Shown here: positions 20,701-29,368 of the stretch, one piece after another
Layout of the letters: each line of letters begins with the position of its first letter
Position numbering within the stretch: position 1 is the stretch's first letter
From: Bacteroidota bacterium
Lineage (GTDB): Bacteria; Bacteroidota; Bacteroidia; Chitinophagales; LD1
DNA: 64,000 nt
NCBI GenBank assembly: GCA_947479455.1
Contig: CANJZE010000014.1
Location: 45,235 to 109,234 of the forward strand
Reading direction: 5' to 3'
Notes under the pieces: model-generated
What the model was told of the DNA's origin: nothing
What the model saw: the letters and a program-made list of their open reading frames with translations, nothing else
Databases searched by the model: none
Translations under genes and position numbers: made by a program

Positions 20701-21956
20701 AACCGCCATTTATTTTCCAACCAGGATTTAAGTGGAGAAATTACGCCACATCAATCCCTCCTCAAAATACGTTGGATAGATTGCAGAGTGTAGATATTAT
20801 TCTTACACCGGATAAAAGCAAGTGGACAAGAGCTGTAGTTTTTGAAACTGGTGAGGATGAAACCATCAACTATGGCGAGGACATTTCGCCTAACCACAAA
20901 AAACCACGCAAAGGACAAATCAGAATGGCTATTTCAAAAGTTTGGAATAACCCAAGTGTAAGAGATTACCTGGTAACTGATCCAAGCCGTTCCGATACCG
21001 GTCGTTCATGGTTCCCGGGTTATGCTATTAATGTAGAAACCGGAGAGCGTTTAAATATTGCCTTTGGTGAGGCCACAGATTTCAGCAGCCCGAATGATCT
21101 GAACAGCCAAAATGGAAATGATATGCTTTGGAATCCTACCGATAAGGTTTTCAGCCCTCAATATTTCCCTGGTTTAATGGTTGAGAACCCACCTTATTTT
21201 GGAGGTAAACATTTTGTGTATGTAATGGAAACGAAGTACGATGAAGGTGAGGTGGCGCAAAAAACTTTGTTGGCTAACTATACAAACCTTGGTGGTCTAC
21301 CACTTTTCAATATTCCTGCTGCTTTGCCACCGTTGTATCGTCAATTGATGTGGTGTGCAATGCCTTACTTAACACCGGGCTATAGTTTTCAAGATGACGG
21401 AGGTGGAAACAAAATTGTACCACCATCTGAAGTTAAAGTTCGCTTGCGTGTAGAAAAACCTATTGACCGATTAGCTACTAACGCCAGCAATGGAGCTGAT
21501 TCATTGCCGCGTTATAGATTTAGTACAAAAGGATTGGGTGCAACCGAAAAAAATGCTGAAGTAGCTAAAAATGCTCTTGACCTAATTCGCATTGTTCCTA
21601 ATCCATACTTGGCGTATTCATCATACGAAGTTGATCAAAATAGTAACCGCGTTAAGGTGACCAACTTACCCAACAAATGCAACATCACCATTTTTGCACT
21701 TGATGGAACTATTATTCGCAAGTTAAGCAGAGCCATAGATATTGATCCGGCTACTAGTCGCAAAGTTGAAATTAGCAATGGCGAAACAGTTAGCAATGTA
21801 AATATTGAAAACTCTATTGATTGGGATTTAAAAAACGATAAAGGCATCATCATTGCCAGCGGGGTTTATCTTTTCCATGTAGAAGCACCGGGCATTGGTC
21901 AAAAAACATTGAAATGGTTTGGTGCAGTTCGTCCGGCAGACGCATCGAATTTCTAA
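17739..21956 (+). CDS. Large secreted surface protein (1405 aa), probable T9SS-associated
   Basis: Signal peptide; QFDLDINNVRAKLLTGGDMWWNF; C-term IVPNPYLAYSSYEV...ITIFALDGTIIRKL...GIIIASGVYLFHVEAPGIGQKTLKWFG resembles a sorting/FlgD-like domain. Confidence 0.7.
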   Translation: MKRIFLSFTLCAFMMLSGVLANAKELVHREHRSTTGAHKTEAGDCVSPTAQFDLDINNVRAKLLTGGDMWWNFNDPKYEVPKGDGTAPPVCAIFAGAIWISGLDAGGNLKLAGQLYREGGDDFWPGPLTGGTVDKSTCNKYDRFFNVLGADISKAQTAFITKGAGTTVLDIPKGLLSWPAKGNQYLAADASILGETFNITENLAPFYDADGDGSYDPVNGDFPIIPCINGDTKAYADQMTFWVFNDQGNLHTQTSGTALGVQVNALAFAFQTTDDINNMTFYKYEITNKSATNYKDAYISQWIDPDLGCYKNDRVGCDTSRSLVVCYNGTTPDPLSNCNGEYGYGSELPLVGIDFFEGPLSDSGKQLGLSSFVYFTGIGAAQCYSDPGSAREYRNYQEGKWACGEAITEGGTGHGGSTPTKFCFPGEPCDPNSWSDYNSGQPEGDRRTVQTSGPFNLKSGQPQYVTIGVVFVQPQGGVAVNPCFSTTIGPADDKAQSLFNTCFKILDGPDAPTLSLREMNNQIIINLVNLKGSNNFGEGYDQLDGNAKDAVEHLPGTNGDSTFTFEGYRLYQVASPTVSATDLNNLEKAQPIAIVDLKNGIKQVINFKKDGALGGLLVPYVAVESQDAGISNSFLITKDLFATGNSTDLVNHKTYYFTAIAYAYNNYLPYDPSNPSGGAQLTPYIQGRGNFAIYSAIPHNPDPRNEGTILNAKFGEGTDVFRIEGRANAGNNLRLTPETIERILASSNWFTDTLQYEKGFDPIGFRVTDPVSLKEADFEVQFVDTLTNRVGKTTRWFLHDLTNNDTIWGERNIDRPFEQNMVLTRGSELINYGFSIKIGLPTPIYNIDKTYLPTSVDSPTRYVYDVVSSYDAANNTNSPVSAIEFQNPTEQWLSFVKDEGVNAVTNWIRSGTNDNDPASQTLTVKAAADVFDDNGWYTGPTPSTFPHGPWSDPAEYFEKICNGAWAPYCLTCNYAKRALTTTDLNNGKPPFIFQPGFKWRNYATSIPPQNTLDRLQSVDIILTPDKSKWTRAVVFETGEDETINYGEDISPNHKKPRKGQIRMAISKVWNNPSVRDYLVTDPSRSDTGRSWFPGYAINVETGERLNIAFGEATDFSSPNDLNSQNGNDMLWNPTDKVFSPQYFPGLMVENPPYFGGKHFVYVMETKYDEGEVAQKTLLANYTNLGGLPLFNIPAALPPLYRQLMWCAMPYLTPGYSFQDDGGGNKIVPPSEVKVRLRVEKPIDRLATNASNGADSLPRYRFSTKGLGATEKNAEVAKNALDLIRIVPNPYLAYSSYEVDQNSNRVKVTNLPNKCNITIFALDGTIIRKLSRAIDIDPATSRKVEISNGETVSNVNIENSIDWDLKNDKGIIIASGVYLFHVEAPGIGQKTLKWFGAVRPADASNF

Positions 21957-22060
21957 AAGAAAAATGGAGCGAGTGAAGAGCAGGCAACTGTTCTTCATTC
22001 ATTCACTTTAAAAAGGGTTGGTAAAAATTAGAAACGGTTTTTAAGTATAAAGCAAACGAT

Positions 22061-23134
22061 ATGAAGAAAATTCTAACAATAACTTTAGCAGTACTCACCT
22101 TTAGCAGTTCTACTTTTGCAGGTAACCCTGATAGAAGAGGCGAAGCAGGGGCTTATGAATTACTTATGAATGGATGGGCGCGCTCATCGGGTTTTTGGAG
22201 TATGAACTCTGCTAATATAAAAGGATTAGAAAGTGAGCGCATTAATGTGGCAGGTTTGGCCTTTACAAAGAAAACCGAAATTGCTGCGGCTTATACATTA
22301 TGGATGCAAGGCTCAGGAGTGGGAATTGCTCATGCTGGAGTGGCTCAGGCATTCAAGGAAACTAATGTTGTTGCTTTAACCATTCAGGCACTTAATTTGG
22401 GAACGGTTGAAAGAACGACTACACAAAATCCTGAAGGTGGAATTGGAACTTATCGCCCCACGTTTTTGAATATCGGAATTTCTTACTCCAAATTATTTTC
22501 AAACAGTATAGCTGGCGGTGTTACGTTTAGAATGGTAAATGAAAGTTTAGGAAACCTGAATGCTTTTGGTTTTGCTATTGATGCAGGTTTGCAATATGTT
22601 ACAGGACCAAAAGACAATGTTCACTTTGGCGTGTCACTTCGTAATGTGGGAACGCCTATGAAATTTAAAGGAGATGCTTTGTCAAATTCGGTAGAAGTAA
22701 TATCCACCAGCACGTATCAGTTAACTACATCAAACCGTTCAAACAAATTTGAATTACCTACGCAATTAAACATTGGTATAGCTTACGATTTTTGGGCGGG
22801 TAAGAAAAAAGAAGTTCAACCAAAAGTTTTTAAACAGGATTATCGCGTAACTGCTTTGGCTAATTTTACCTCCAACGCGTTTGGCTACGATCATTATGGT
22901 GTAGGTTTAGAGTTTAGCTGGAAAGAAATGCTTATGCTGCGCGCTGCATACCGCTTCGAGACAGGACAGTTCAAAAAAGACACCCGTTTAAACGCGTTCA
23001 CTGGTTTGTCTGCCGGTCTTACTTTCGATGCTCCATTGAAGAAAGATGGACCGCGTTTGGGTATTGATTATTCTTTCCGCGCTACACAACCATTTGCTGG
23101 CACACACAGTATAGGTTTGCACTTTAGCCTGTAA
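22061..23134 (+). CDS. PorV/PorQ family outer-membrane beta-barrel protein
   Basis: Signal peptide; RRGEAGAYELLMNGWARSSGFWSMNSANIKGLE; beta-barrel pattern with C-term AGTHSIGLHFSL. Confidence 0.8.
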   Translation: MKKILTITLAVLTFSSSTFAGNPDRRGEAGAYELLMNGWARSSGFWSMNSANIKGLESERINVAGLAFTKKTEIAAAYTLWMQGSGVGIAHAGVAQAFKETNVVALTIQALNLGTVERTTTQNPEGGIGTYRPTFLNIGISYSKLFSNSIAGGVTFRMVNESLGNLNAFGFAIDAGLQYVTGPKDNVHFGVSLRNVGTPMKFKGDALSNSVEVISTSTYQLTTSNRSNKFELPTQLNIGIAYDFWAGKKKEVQPKVFKQDYRVTALANFTSNAFGYDHYGVGLEFSWKEMLMLRAAYRFETGQFKKDTRLNAFTGLSAGLTFDAPLKKDGPRLGIDYSFRATQPFAGTHSIGLHFSL

Positions 23135-23159
23135 TTCATACTTTTGTTTCTAAATTATT

Positions 23160-23195
23160 AAGACGCCTCTCACAGAGGGGCGTCTTTCATTTTTA
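23160..23195 (+). terminator. Intrinsic terminator after the PorV-like gene
   Basis: AAGACGCCTCT-CACA-GAGGGGCGTCTTTCATTTTT. Confidence 0.75.
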
Positions 23196-23233
23196 ATCCT
23201 TGCACAAAGGATAATCACCATCAATCAAAATTT

Positions 23234-23707
23234 ATGTCGAGCATATTTTACATGAGCAAAGAAGGTTTAGAAAAACTTCAAGAAGAAATAAAATATTTAA
23301 GAACAGTTAGAAGACCTGAAGTAGCTAAGGCTATTGCAGAAGCACGTGAAAAAGGTGACTTGAGTGAAAATGCCGAGTATCATGCGGCTAAAGAGGAGCA
23401 AGGACATTTAGAGGCGAAGCTTTCTGAAATGGAAACTAAACTTGCCAATGCAAGATTGTTGGACGAAAGCCAACAAGATATTTCTAAAGCCAATATTCTT
23501 TCTACTGTTGAAGTGTTCAACAAAAAGATGAACAAGAAAATGAAGTTCATTTTGGTAAGTGAAGCAGAAGCAAATTTGAAAGAAAGTAAACTCTCGGTTT
23601 CGTCACCCATAGGAAAGGCGCTTCTGGGTAAAGCAATTGGCGATAAAGTAAAAGCACATACGCCCGGAGGAGAAATTGAGTTCGAAATTTTGAAAATAAG
23701 TTTATAA
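23234..23707 (+). CDS. greA: Transcription elongation factor GreA
   Basis: MSKEGLEKLQEEI...RPEVAKAIAEAREKGDLSENAEYHAAKEEQG; SPIGKALLGKAIGDKV. Confidence 0.95.
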   Translation: MSSIFYMSKEGLEKLQEEIKYLRTVRRPEVAKAIAEAREKGDLSENAEYHAAKEEQGHLEAKLSEMETKLANARLLDESQQDISKANILSTVEVFNKKMNKKMKFILVSEAEANLKESKLSVSSPIGKALLGKAIGDKVKAHTPGGEIEFEILKISL

Positions 23708-23725
23708 CCTCCCGTTCAGTTTCAG

Positions 23726-24121
23726 ATGGCCTCCATTTTTACACGAATCATTAATGGCGAAATTCCTTGCTACAAAGTAGCGGAGGATGAAAACTATTTT
23801 GCTTTTCTCGATATTTCTCCGCTGGCAAAAGGACATACACTCGTAGTTCCAAAACAGGAAACTGATTATATTTTCGACCTCGACAACCAAACGCTTTCGG
23901 GCATGATGCTGTTTGCTAAGAGAGTAGCACGCGGCATAGACAAAGCCGTTCCCTGCAAACGGGTTGGTGTTGCAGTTATTGGTTTAGAAGTTCCTCATGC
24001 ACACATTCATTTGATTCCTCTCCGTTCAGATACTATCAATTTCAGTAACCCGAAATTGACTTTGCCAAAAGAAGAACTCGAAGAAATTGCCAGCGCCATA
24101 GCTGCTGCTTTGGAAGATTAA
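23726..24121 (+). CDS. HIT family protein
   Basis: ASIFTRIINGEIPCYKVAEDE...GLEVPHAHIHLIPL histidine triad. Confidence 0.93.
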   Translation: MASIFTRIINGEIPCYKVAEDENYFAFLDISPLAKGHTLVVPKQETDYIFDLDNQTLSGMMLFAKRVARGIDKAVPCKRVGVAVIGLEVPHAHIHLIPLRSDTINFSNPKLTLPKEELEEIASAIAAALED

Positions 24122-24131
24122 ATTTCTGGTT

Positions 24132-24656
24132 ATGCAAAACTTCAATATTCGCGATGCAACCATTGATGATGCAAATGCTATTGCGTGGGTTCGTTACAAT
24201 AGCTGGCAGGAAACTTACCGCGGTATTGTGAGCGATGTATACTTAGATGCTATGACTTTGGCAGAAGGAGAGGAGCGATGGAAGTTTATTCTTTCACATC
24301 CAAGCTCGCAAAAATTTATTACAGTTGTTACTAACGAAAATGAAGAAGTTGTTGGATTTGTTTCGGGAGGAAAAGCGCGTGATAATGAAACCAAAACCGA
24401 GGGAGAAATTTATGCGCTTTATCTTTTGAGGAAATATCACGGCCTTGGTTTAGGCAAAAAACTTTTTTTGTATGGAATAGATGAACTGCGTAAACTGGGC
24501 TTGCAATCTTTTGCTGTTTTTGTGCTTACAAAAAATCCAACACTTGATTTCTACCGAAAGTTTAAACCCGATTTTGAAATAAACGAAATGGTGGAGCTAG
24601 GCGATGAAGATTATGATGAAATTGGTTTGGCTTGGAAAAGGATGAGTATTGATTAG
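24132..24656 (+). CDS. GNAT family N-acetyltransferase
   Basis: NIRDATIDDANAIAWVRYNSWQETYRGIV...LLRKYHGLGLGKKLF. Confidence 0.9.
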   Translation: MQNFNIRDATIDDANAIAWVRYNSWQETYRGIVSDVYLDAMTLAEGEERWKFILSHPSSQKFITVVTNENEEVVGFVSGGKARDNETKTEGEIYALYLLRKYHGLGLGKKLFLYGIDELRKLGLQSFAVFVLTKNPTLDFYRKFKPDFEINEMVELGDEDYDEIGLAWKRMSID

Positions 24657-25375
24657 AGAATTTCTTTCAATTCCAGTAACGAATTTATTTCGTGCGTAAC
24701 GTCAAGCCTGCGGCTACGTTTTTTTTTCGGATTGAAAAATATTTGATCCATGCCCACGCCTTTTGCGCCTGCAATATCGGTGTTGTAGTTATCGCCAATC
24801 ATTACACATTCCGCAGCATTGGTTTTTGCGCGCTCCATCGCAATTTCAAAAATCGCCTTGTCGGGTTTTTGCGTACCTACTTCTTCGCTAATGATGATGT
24901 GTTCAAAAAATGGTTTCAGCCCGCTATGCTCCAGTTTAATCCATTGCACCTCTGCAAAACCATTGGTAATTAAATGCAGCGCATATTTTTTTTGTAGGTA
25001 ACCAAGCACTTCAATGGCATCGGGAAACAAAGCAGTTTTTCGTGGACTGAGGTCAAGATAGTTTTGAGCCATGGTTTCTGCCAAAGCAGCATCATCAATT
25101 CCGAATTCTTTAAGCGCATCGTAAAATCTTCCGTGGCGCAACTTTTCTTTGGTCACCATGTTATTATGATAGCGTGCCCAGTAACGGTCGTTGATAGTTT
25201 TGTAACGTGCTAAAAAATTATCGAACACAGGAATTCCCCGCTCATTCAGTTTCTGTTCAGTAAAAATTTGTTGAAGGGCTAGTTTGGAATTGGTTTCAAA
25301 ATCCCAAAGCGTGTGGTCAAGGTCGAAGAAGATGTGTTTGTATGTATTCAAAAGTGTGAAGATGTTAAGGTGCAA
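24653..25375 (-). CDS. YjjG-family noncanonical pyrimidine nucleotidase (HAD)
   Basis: YKHIFFDLDHTLWDFETN; ITNGFAEVQWIKLEHSGL; VGTQKPDKAIFE; MIGDNYNTDIAGAKGVGM. Confidence 0.9.
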   Translation of the reverse strand: MHLNIFTLLNTYKHIFFDLDHTLWDFETNSKLALQQIFTEQKLNERGIPVFDNFLARYKTINDRYWARYHNNMVTKEKLRHGRFYDALKEFGIDDAALAETMAQNYLDLSPRKTALFPDAIEVLGYLQKKYALHLITNGFAEVQWIKLEHSGLKPFFEHIIISEEVGTQKPDKAIFEIAMERAKTNAAECVMIGDNYNTDIAGAKGVGMDQIFFNPKKKRSRRLDVTHEINSLLELKEIL

Positions 25376-25387
25376 AACATGAAGACG

Positions 25388-25431
25388 TTTGTATTGTCTA
25401 TCGTCTGTTGTCTATTGTCTATCGTCTGTTT
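25388..25431. repeat. Degenerate tandem repeat with GTCTAT(C/T)GTCTG units
   Basis: TTGTCTATCGTCTGTTGTCTATTGTCTATCGTCTG; overlaps the 3' end of the epimerase gene. Confidence 0.8.
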
Positions 25432-25831
25432 TTATTTCCTGACAAAGCTCAATTAAAACTCCGTTGGTTGTTTTCGGGTGAAAGAAAATCACAAGTTTAT
25501 TATCGGCTCCGCGAAAAGGTTTGCCCGAACCTGTAGGAACAAAACCTTCGGCTTTCAGGCGTTCAGTTTCTTTTTCAATATCGTCTACATCAAAAGCAAT
25601 GTGGTGCATTCCTTCTCCGTGCTTCTCTATAAACAAGGCGATTGCACTTTCCGGATTGCTAGCTTCAACTAATTCAATTTTACTATCTCCGGTTTTGAAG
25701 AACGAAGTCCGCACCTTTTCGCTTTCTACTTCCTCAATTTTATAATGTGGAGTGCCGAGGAGTTTTGCAAATAGCGCGTTCGATTTTTCTAAATCCTTAA
25801 CCGCAATTCCTATGTGGTCTATTTTATTCAT
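25412..25831 (-). CDS. mce: Methylmalonyl-CoA epimerase
   Basis: MNKIDHIGIAVKDLEKSNALFAKLLGTPHYKIEEVESEKV...HGEGMHHIAFDVDDI; start MNKID, not the track start 25963. Confidence 0.92.
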   Translation of the reverse strand: MNKIDHIGIAVKDLEKSNALFAKLLGTPHYKIEEVESEKVRTSFFKTGDSKIELVEASNPESAIALFIEKHGEGMHHIAFDVDDIEKETERLKAEGFVPTGSGKPFRGADNKLVIFFHPKTTNGVLIELCQEIKTDDRQ

Positions 25832-25901
25832 GTGCCAAAATTTCTGATTCGCAGCAAAGGAATGATTATTGACTAAATTCGCATCATCAAAATATACAGC
25901 T

Positions 25902-26225
25902 ATGCTATTTGTATCGGAAACAGCCAAAAAGAAAATTGCAGAAATAATTTCAAGCGAAAACAAAGAAGGGTATTTCGTCCGTGTTACCGTAAATGGTGGC
26001 GGATGCTCCGGACTTTCTTACAAAATGGATTTCGACAATAAACTAAATGCCGATGACCAGGAGTTTGAAGACAAGGGTGTGAAGTTAGTGACCGACCTTC
26101 GTTCTTTTCTCTATGTGTGCAACACAACACTCGATTTTTCTGACGGACTAAACGGAAAAGGATTTGAGTTTATTAATCCGAATGCCACGCGCACCTGCGC
26201 TTGTGGAGAAAGTTTTGCGGTATAA
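25902..26225 (+). CDS. HesB/IscA family iron-sulfur assembly protein
   Basis: VTVNGGGCSGLSYKMDFD...TLDFSDGLNGKGFEFINPNATRTCACGESF. Confidence 0.93.
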   Translation: MLFVSETAKKKIAEIISSENKEGYFVRVTVNGGGCSGLSYKMDFDNKLNADDQEFEDKGVKLVTDLRSFLYVCNTTLDFSDGLNGKGFEFINPNATRTCACGESFAV

Positions 26226-26286
26226 TATCTTTCTACTACTCAACAAACGGGAGCAATTTTCGTAAACTGAAAGTAAATTATTGGCC

Positions 26287-26490
26287 ATGCTCAAAAACAT
26301 TTTAGCGCTTGCGTTTGCTGTTTCTATAGTTGTATCAATGCCATCGTGCAATTCAAACAAAATTGCTTGTCCTACTTATGCTGATAGTTTCCCAGATAAA
26401 AAAGCGAAAGGCGGTAAGCAAAAACCTGATATGCCTAAAGCGACCAAACCCAAGAGCGGAGTTTTGCCTCCGGGGTATAAAGGGAAATAG
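26287..26490 (+). CDS. Small lysine/proline-rich lipoprotein, unknown function
   Basis: MLKNILALAFAVSIVVSMPSC lipobox then a short basic tail; ATG at 26287. Confidence 0.6.
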   Translation: MLKNILALAFAVSIVVSMPSCNSNKIACPTYADSFPDKKAKGGKQKPDMPKATKPKSGVLPPGYKGK

Positions 26491-26544
26491 GAATCTTTTT
26501 TCTGAGATAAGTTTTTTACGAGTAATCTGTTTCTTGTTCTAATT

Positions 26545-26626
26545 ATCTAAAATGGAATAATGGATAACTGGAATGGTGGAATGAAAATTCAAGCCCATCC
26601 ATTCTTCTATCATTCCAATATTCTGT
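26545..26626. repeat. Intergenic inverted element with TGGAAT units
   Basis: AATGGAATAATGGATAACTGGAATGGTGGAATG ... CATCCATTCTTCTATCATTCCAATATTCTG. Confidence 0.75.
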
Positions 26627-26631
26627 TGTCT

Positions 26632-28734
26632 TCAACTAATCTTTCCCCAAATTTTTTCTTTCGTTTCTTCTTTTAAAAATTGCAAAAGCAATTGATGCTC
26701 GGGTTTTGAAAGCGAAGGGTCGCTCGCTAATAAATTTTGTGCAGTAGTACGCGCAGCTTCTAACACATTAGCATCGTGAACTAAATCGGCTAAGCGAAGA
26801 TTGACCACACCGCTTTGTTGCGTGCCCTGAATATCTCCGGGACCACGTAGTTTTAAATCTTCTTCGGCAATAAGAAAGCCATCATTGGTTTTACACATAA
26901 TAGAAATGCGCTGCTTACTATCGTTCGATAATTTTTTCCCTGTCATTAAAATACAGAATGATTGTTCGGCTCCGCGACCAACTCTTCCGCGCAACTGATG
27001 CAGTTGTGATAAACCAAAGCGCTCGGCATTTTCAATAATCATCACACTCGCGTTGGGCACGTTCACACCTACTTCAATTACTGTAGTGGCAACCATAATT
27101 TGTGTTTCGCCTTTTACAAAACGCTGCATTTCATAATCTTTATCGGCACTACGCATTCTGCCATGCACAATACTTATTTGAAATTGCGGTTTAGGAAATG
27201 CGCGCGAAATACTTTCGTAGCCATCCATTAAATGTTTTAAATCCATGGCTTCGCTTTCTTCAATCAGCGGATACACGATATAAATTTGCCTGCCTTTATT
27301 TATTTCCTCTTGCATAAAACCAAACACACGCAGCCGCTCGGCATCGCTACGGTGAACGGTACGAATAGGTTTGCGCCCCGGAGGTAATTCGTCTATCACA
27401 CTCAAATCAAGGTCGCCATAAATAGTCATAGCGAGGGTGCGGGGTATAGGGGTAGCGGTCATCACTAAAATATGTGGCGGCTTTTCGTTTTTGGTCCAAA
27501 GGGCTGCACGCTGCGCCACACCAAAACGATGTTGTTCATCTATTACCACCATGCCTATGTTTTTAAAAACAACGCTTTCTTCAATGAGCGCATGTGTACC
27601 TATGAGAATATGGATTTTTCCCTCGGCTAAGTTTTCGAGAATAATTTTTCGCGCTTTGCCTTTTATGTTTCCAGTTAGCAATGCAACTTCTACATTCATA
27701 CCACGCAGTGCTTCGGTAATACTTTCGTAGTGTTGATTGGCAAGAATTTCTGTTGGTGCCATTAAGCACGCCTGAAAATTATTATCAATAGCCATGAGCA
27801 TGGCGAGCAATGCCACTACTGTTTTTCCGCTGCCTACATCGCCTTGTAGGAGGCGATTCATTTGTTTGCCCGTGAGCGAATCGCGTCTAATTTCTTTGAG
27901 CACTCTTTTTTGCGCGCCAGTTAATTCAAATTTTAACTGCTGATGATAGAAGCGGTCGAAGAGGGTATCAATTTTTTCAAAAACAAAACCTTTCGAAATT
28001 TCGTTGCGGTTACTTTTTACTTTGAGCACTTGCAACTGAATAAGAAACAGTTCTTCAAATTTTAACCTGCGCTGTGCTTCATGCAGCAGAGCTTCGCTTT
28101 TTGGAAAATGAATTTGCACCATGGCCTCAAAGCGCGAACACAAACGGTATTGCTGCACAATGGCTTTGGGTAAAAATTCGGGAACATCTTTTTCTTTCAG
28201 TTGAGCTACTAGCACGTGCGTTAACCGCGCAATGCCTTTGGAGTCGAGATATTTTTTCTTTGCTTTTTCGGAGGAGGAATAAACGGGCTGTAAACCCTTG
28301 CCACTCACTTTTAGTTCATCGGTAAAAACTTCTACTTCGGGGTGGGCAATGTTGAACTCGCCATTAAAAATGTTTGGTTTGCCAAACACGAGTATCTCCA
28401 CATTTGGCTTGAGTGTTTTTAAAATAAAGTCAATGCTTTGAAACCAGATTAATTCAACGGTGCCGCTTTCGTCTTTGAAAGTAGCAAGCAATCGTTTTTG
28501 TTTGCCGGTACTTAACTGGCGGAAGCCAGTAATTTTTCCTTTGAGTTGAATGTATTGGGTGAACGGATTGAGTTCTTTTATTTGATGAACGATGCTGCGG
28601 TCAACATACCTAAACGGATAATAACGCAGCAGTTCACCGAAGGTATGCACCTGCAACTCGTTGCGCATAAGTTCGCCCTTGGGAGGACCAACTCCTTTTA
28701 AATATTCGATGGGTGATTGAAGAAGCGTAGACAT
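26632..28734 (-). CDS. recG: ATP-dependent DNA helicase RecG
   Basis: LLQGDVGSGKTVVALLAML, MAPTEILANQH, VIDEQHRFGVAQR, MTATPIPRTLAMT; 700 aa. Confidence 0.95.
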   Translation of the reverse strand: MSTLLQSPIEYLKGVGPPKGELMRNELQVHTFGELLRYYPFRYVDRSIVHQIKELNPFTQYIQLKGKITGFRQLSTGKQKRLLATFKDESGTVELIWFQSIDFILKTLKPNVEILVFGKPNIFNGEFNIAHPEVEVFTDELKVSGKGLQPVYSSSEKAKKKYLDSKGIARLTHVLVAQLKEKDVPEFLPKAIVQQYRLCSRFEAMVQIHFPKSEALLHEAQRRLKFEELFLIQLQVLKVKSNRNEISKGFVFEKIDTLFDRFYHQQLKFELTGAQKRVLKEIRRDSLTGKQMNRLLQGDVGSGKTVVALLAMLMAIDNNFQACLMAPTEILANQHYESITEALRGMNVEVALLTGNIKGKARKIILENLAEGKIHILIGTHALIEESVVFKNIGMVVIDEQHRFGVAQRAALWTKNEKPPHILVMTATPIPRTLAMTIYGDLDLSVIDELPPGRKPIRTVHRSDAERLRVFGFMQEEINKGRQIYIVYPLIEESEAMDLKHLMDGYESISRAFPKPQFQISIVHGRMRSADKDYEMQRFVKGETQIMVATTVIEVGVNVPNASVMIIENAERFGLSQLHQLRGRVGRGAEQSFCILMTGKKLSNDSKQRISIMCKTNDGFLIAEEDLKLRGPGDIQGTQQSGVVNLRLADLVHDANVLEAARTTAQNLLASDPSLSKPEHQLLLQFLKEETKEKIWGKIS

Positions 28735-28837
28735 TTTCGAAACCGAAATAAAACTTTCGTTTTGAAACTTCAGAAAAGAGTTTTTAGAATTGAGTTACTG
28801 AGGTTAACAGAGGCAAATAAATTTGTAAATTCACCTT

Positions 28838-29050
28838 ATGGAAACATTGGTAAAAATTAAGAACACGAACGAAGGGAAAAAACTTTTAGGCCTATTAAAA
28901 ACCATGAACTACGTAGAAGTGCTCAATGGAAATCAACAACTAATAGATGTGGCTGATCTAAAAGCGCGCATTAAACGTGCACAGAAAGGGAAATTTTATT
29001 CGGTAGAAGAATCAATGCAACGTACGAATAGATGGAAGGTTGGCAAATAG
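28838..29050 (+). CDS. Putative antitoxin of a RelE/ParE-type TA pair
   Basis: 70 aa, starts just upstream of and overlaps the toxin gene by 19 nt; C-term KGKFYSVEESMQRTNRWK. Confidence 0.6.
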   Translation: METLVKIKNTNEGKKLLGLLKTMNYVEVLNGNQQLIDVADLKARIKRAQKGKFYSVEESMQRTNRWKVGK

Positions 29051-29352
29051 AAATAAGCGAATTTGTAGAAAATGACTTAAGAGAGGAATGCGAATATTTC
29101 GAACAGCATCACTCTGAAAAATACGCTCAACAATTTTGGAAAGAATTTTATAAGCAGGTAGATACCATTCTTCCTAATCCGCTCAAATATTCTGAATGTC
29201 GATTTTTACCTACTAAAAAGAAAGGTTACAGAAATATTATTTGGGGCAACTACTTGATTATTTATCGTATAAAATCTAAGGTGGTTCAGGTATTGACTTT
29301 GTTTCATACCAAACAACATCCTAACAAAATTAAGCAGACAAGAAGGAGATAG
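29032..29352 (+). CDS. RelE/ParE-family toxin
   Basis: ISEFVENDLREECEYFEQHHSEKYAQQFWKEFYKQVDTIL...GYRNIIWGNYLIIYRIKSKVVQVLTLFHTKQHP. Confidence 0.8.
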   Translation: MEGWQIEISEFVENDLREECEYFEQHHSEKYAQQFWKEFYKQVDTILPNPLKYSECRFLPTKKKGYRNIIWGNYLIIYRIKSKVVQVLTLFHTKQHPNKIKQTRRR

Positions 29353-29368
29353 AAAAACTGAAATTAAA

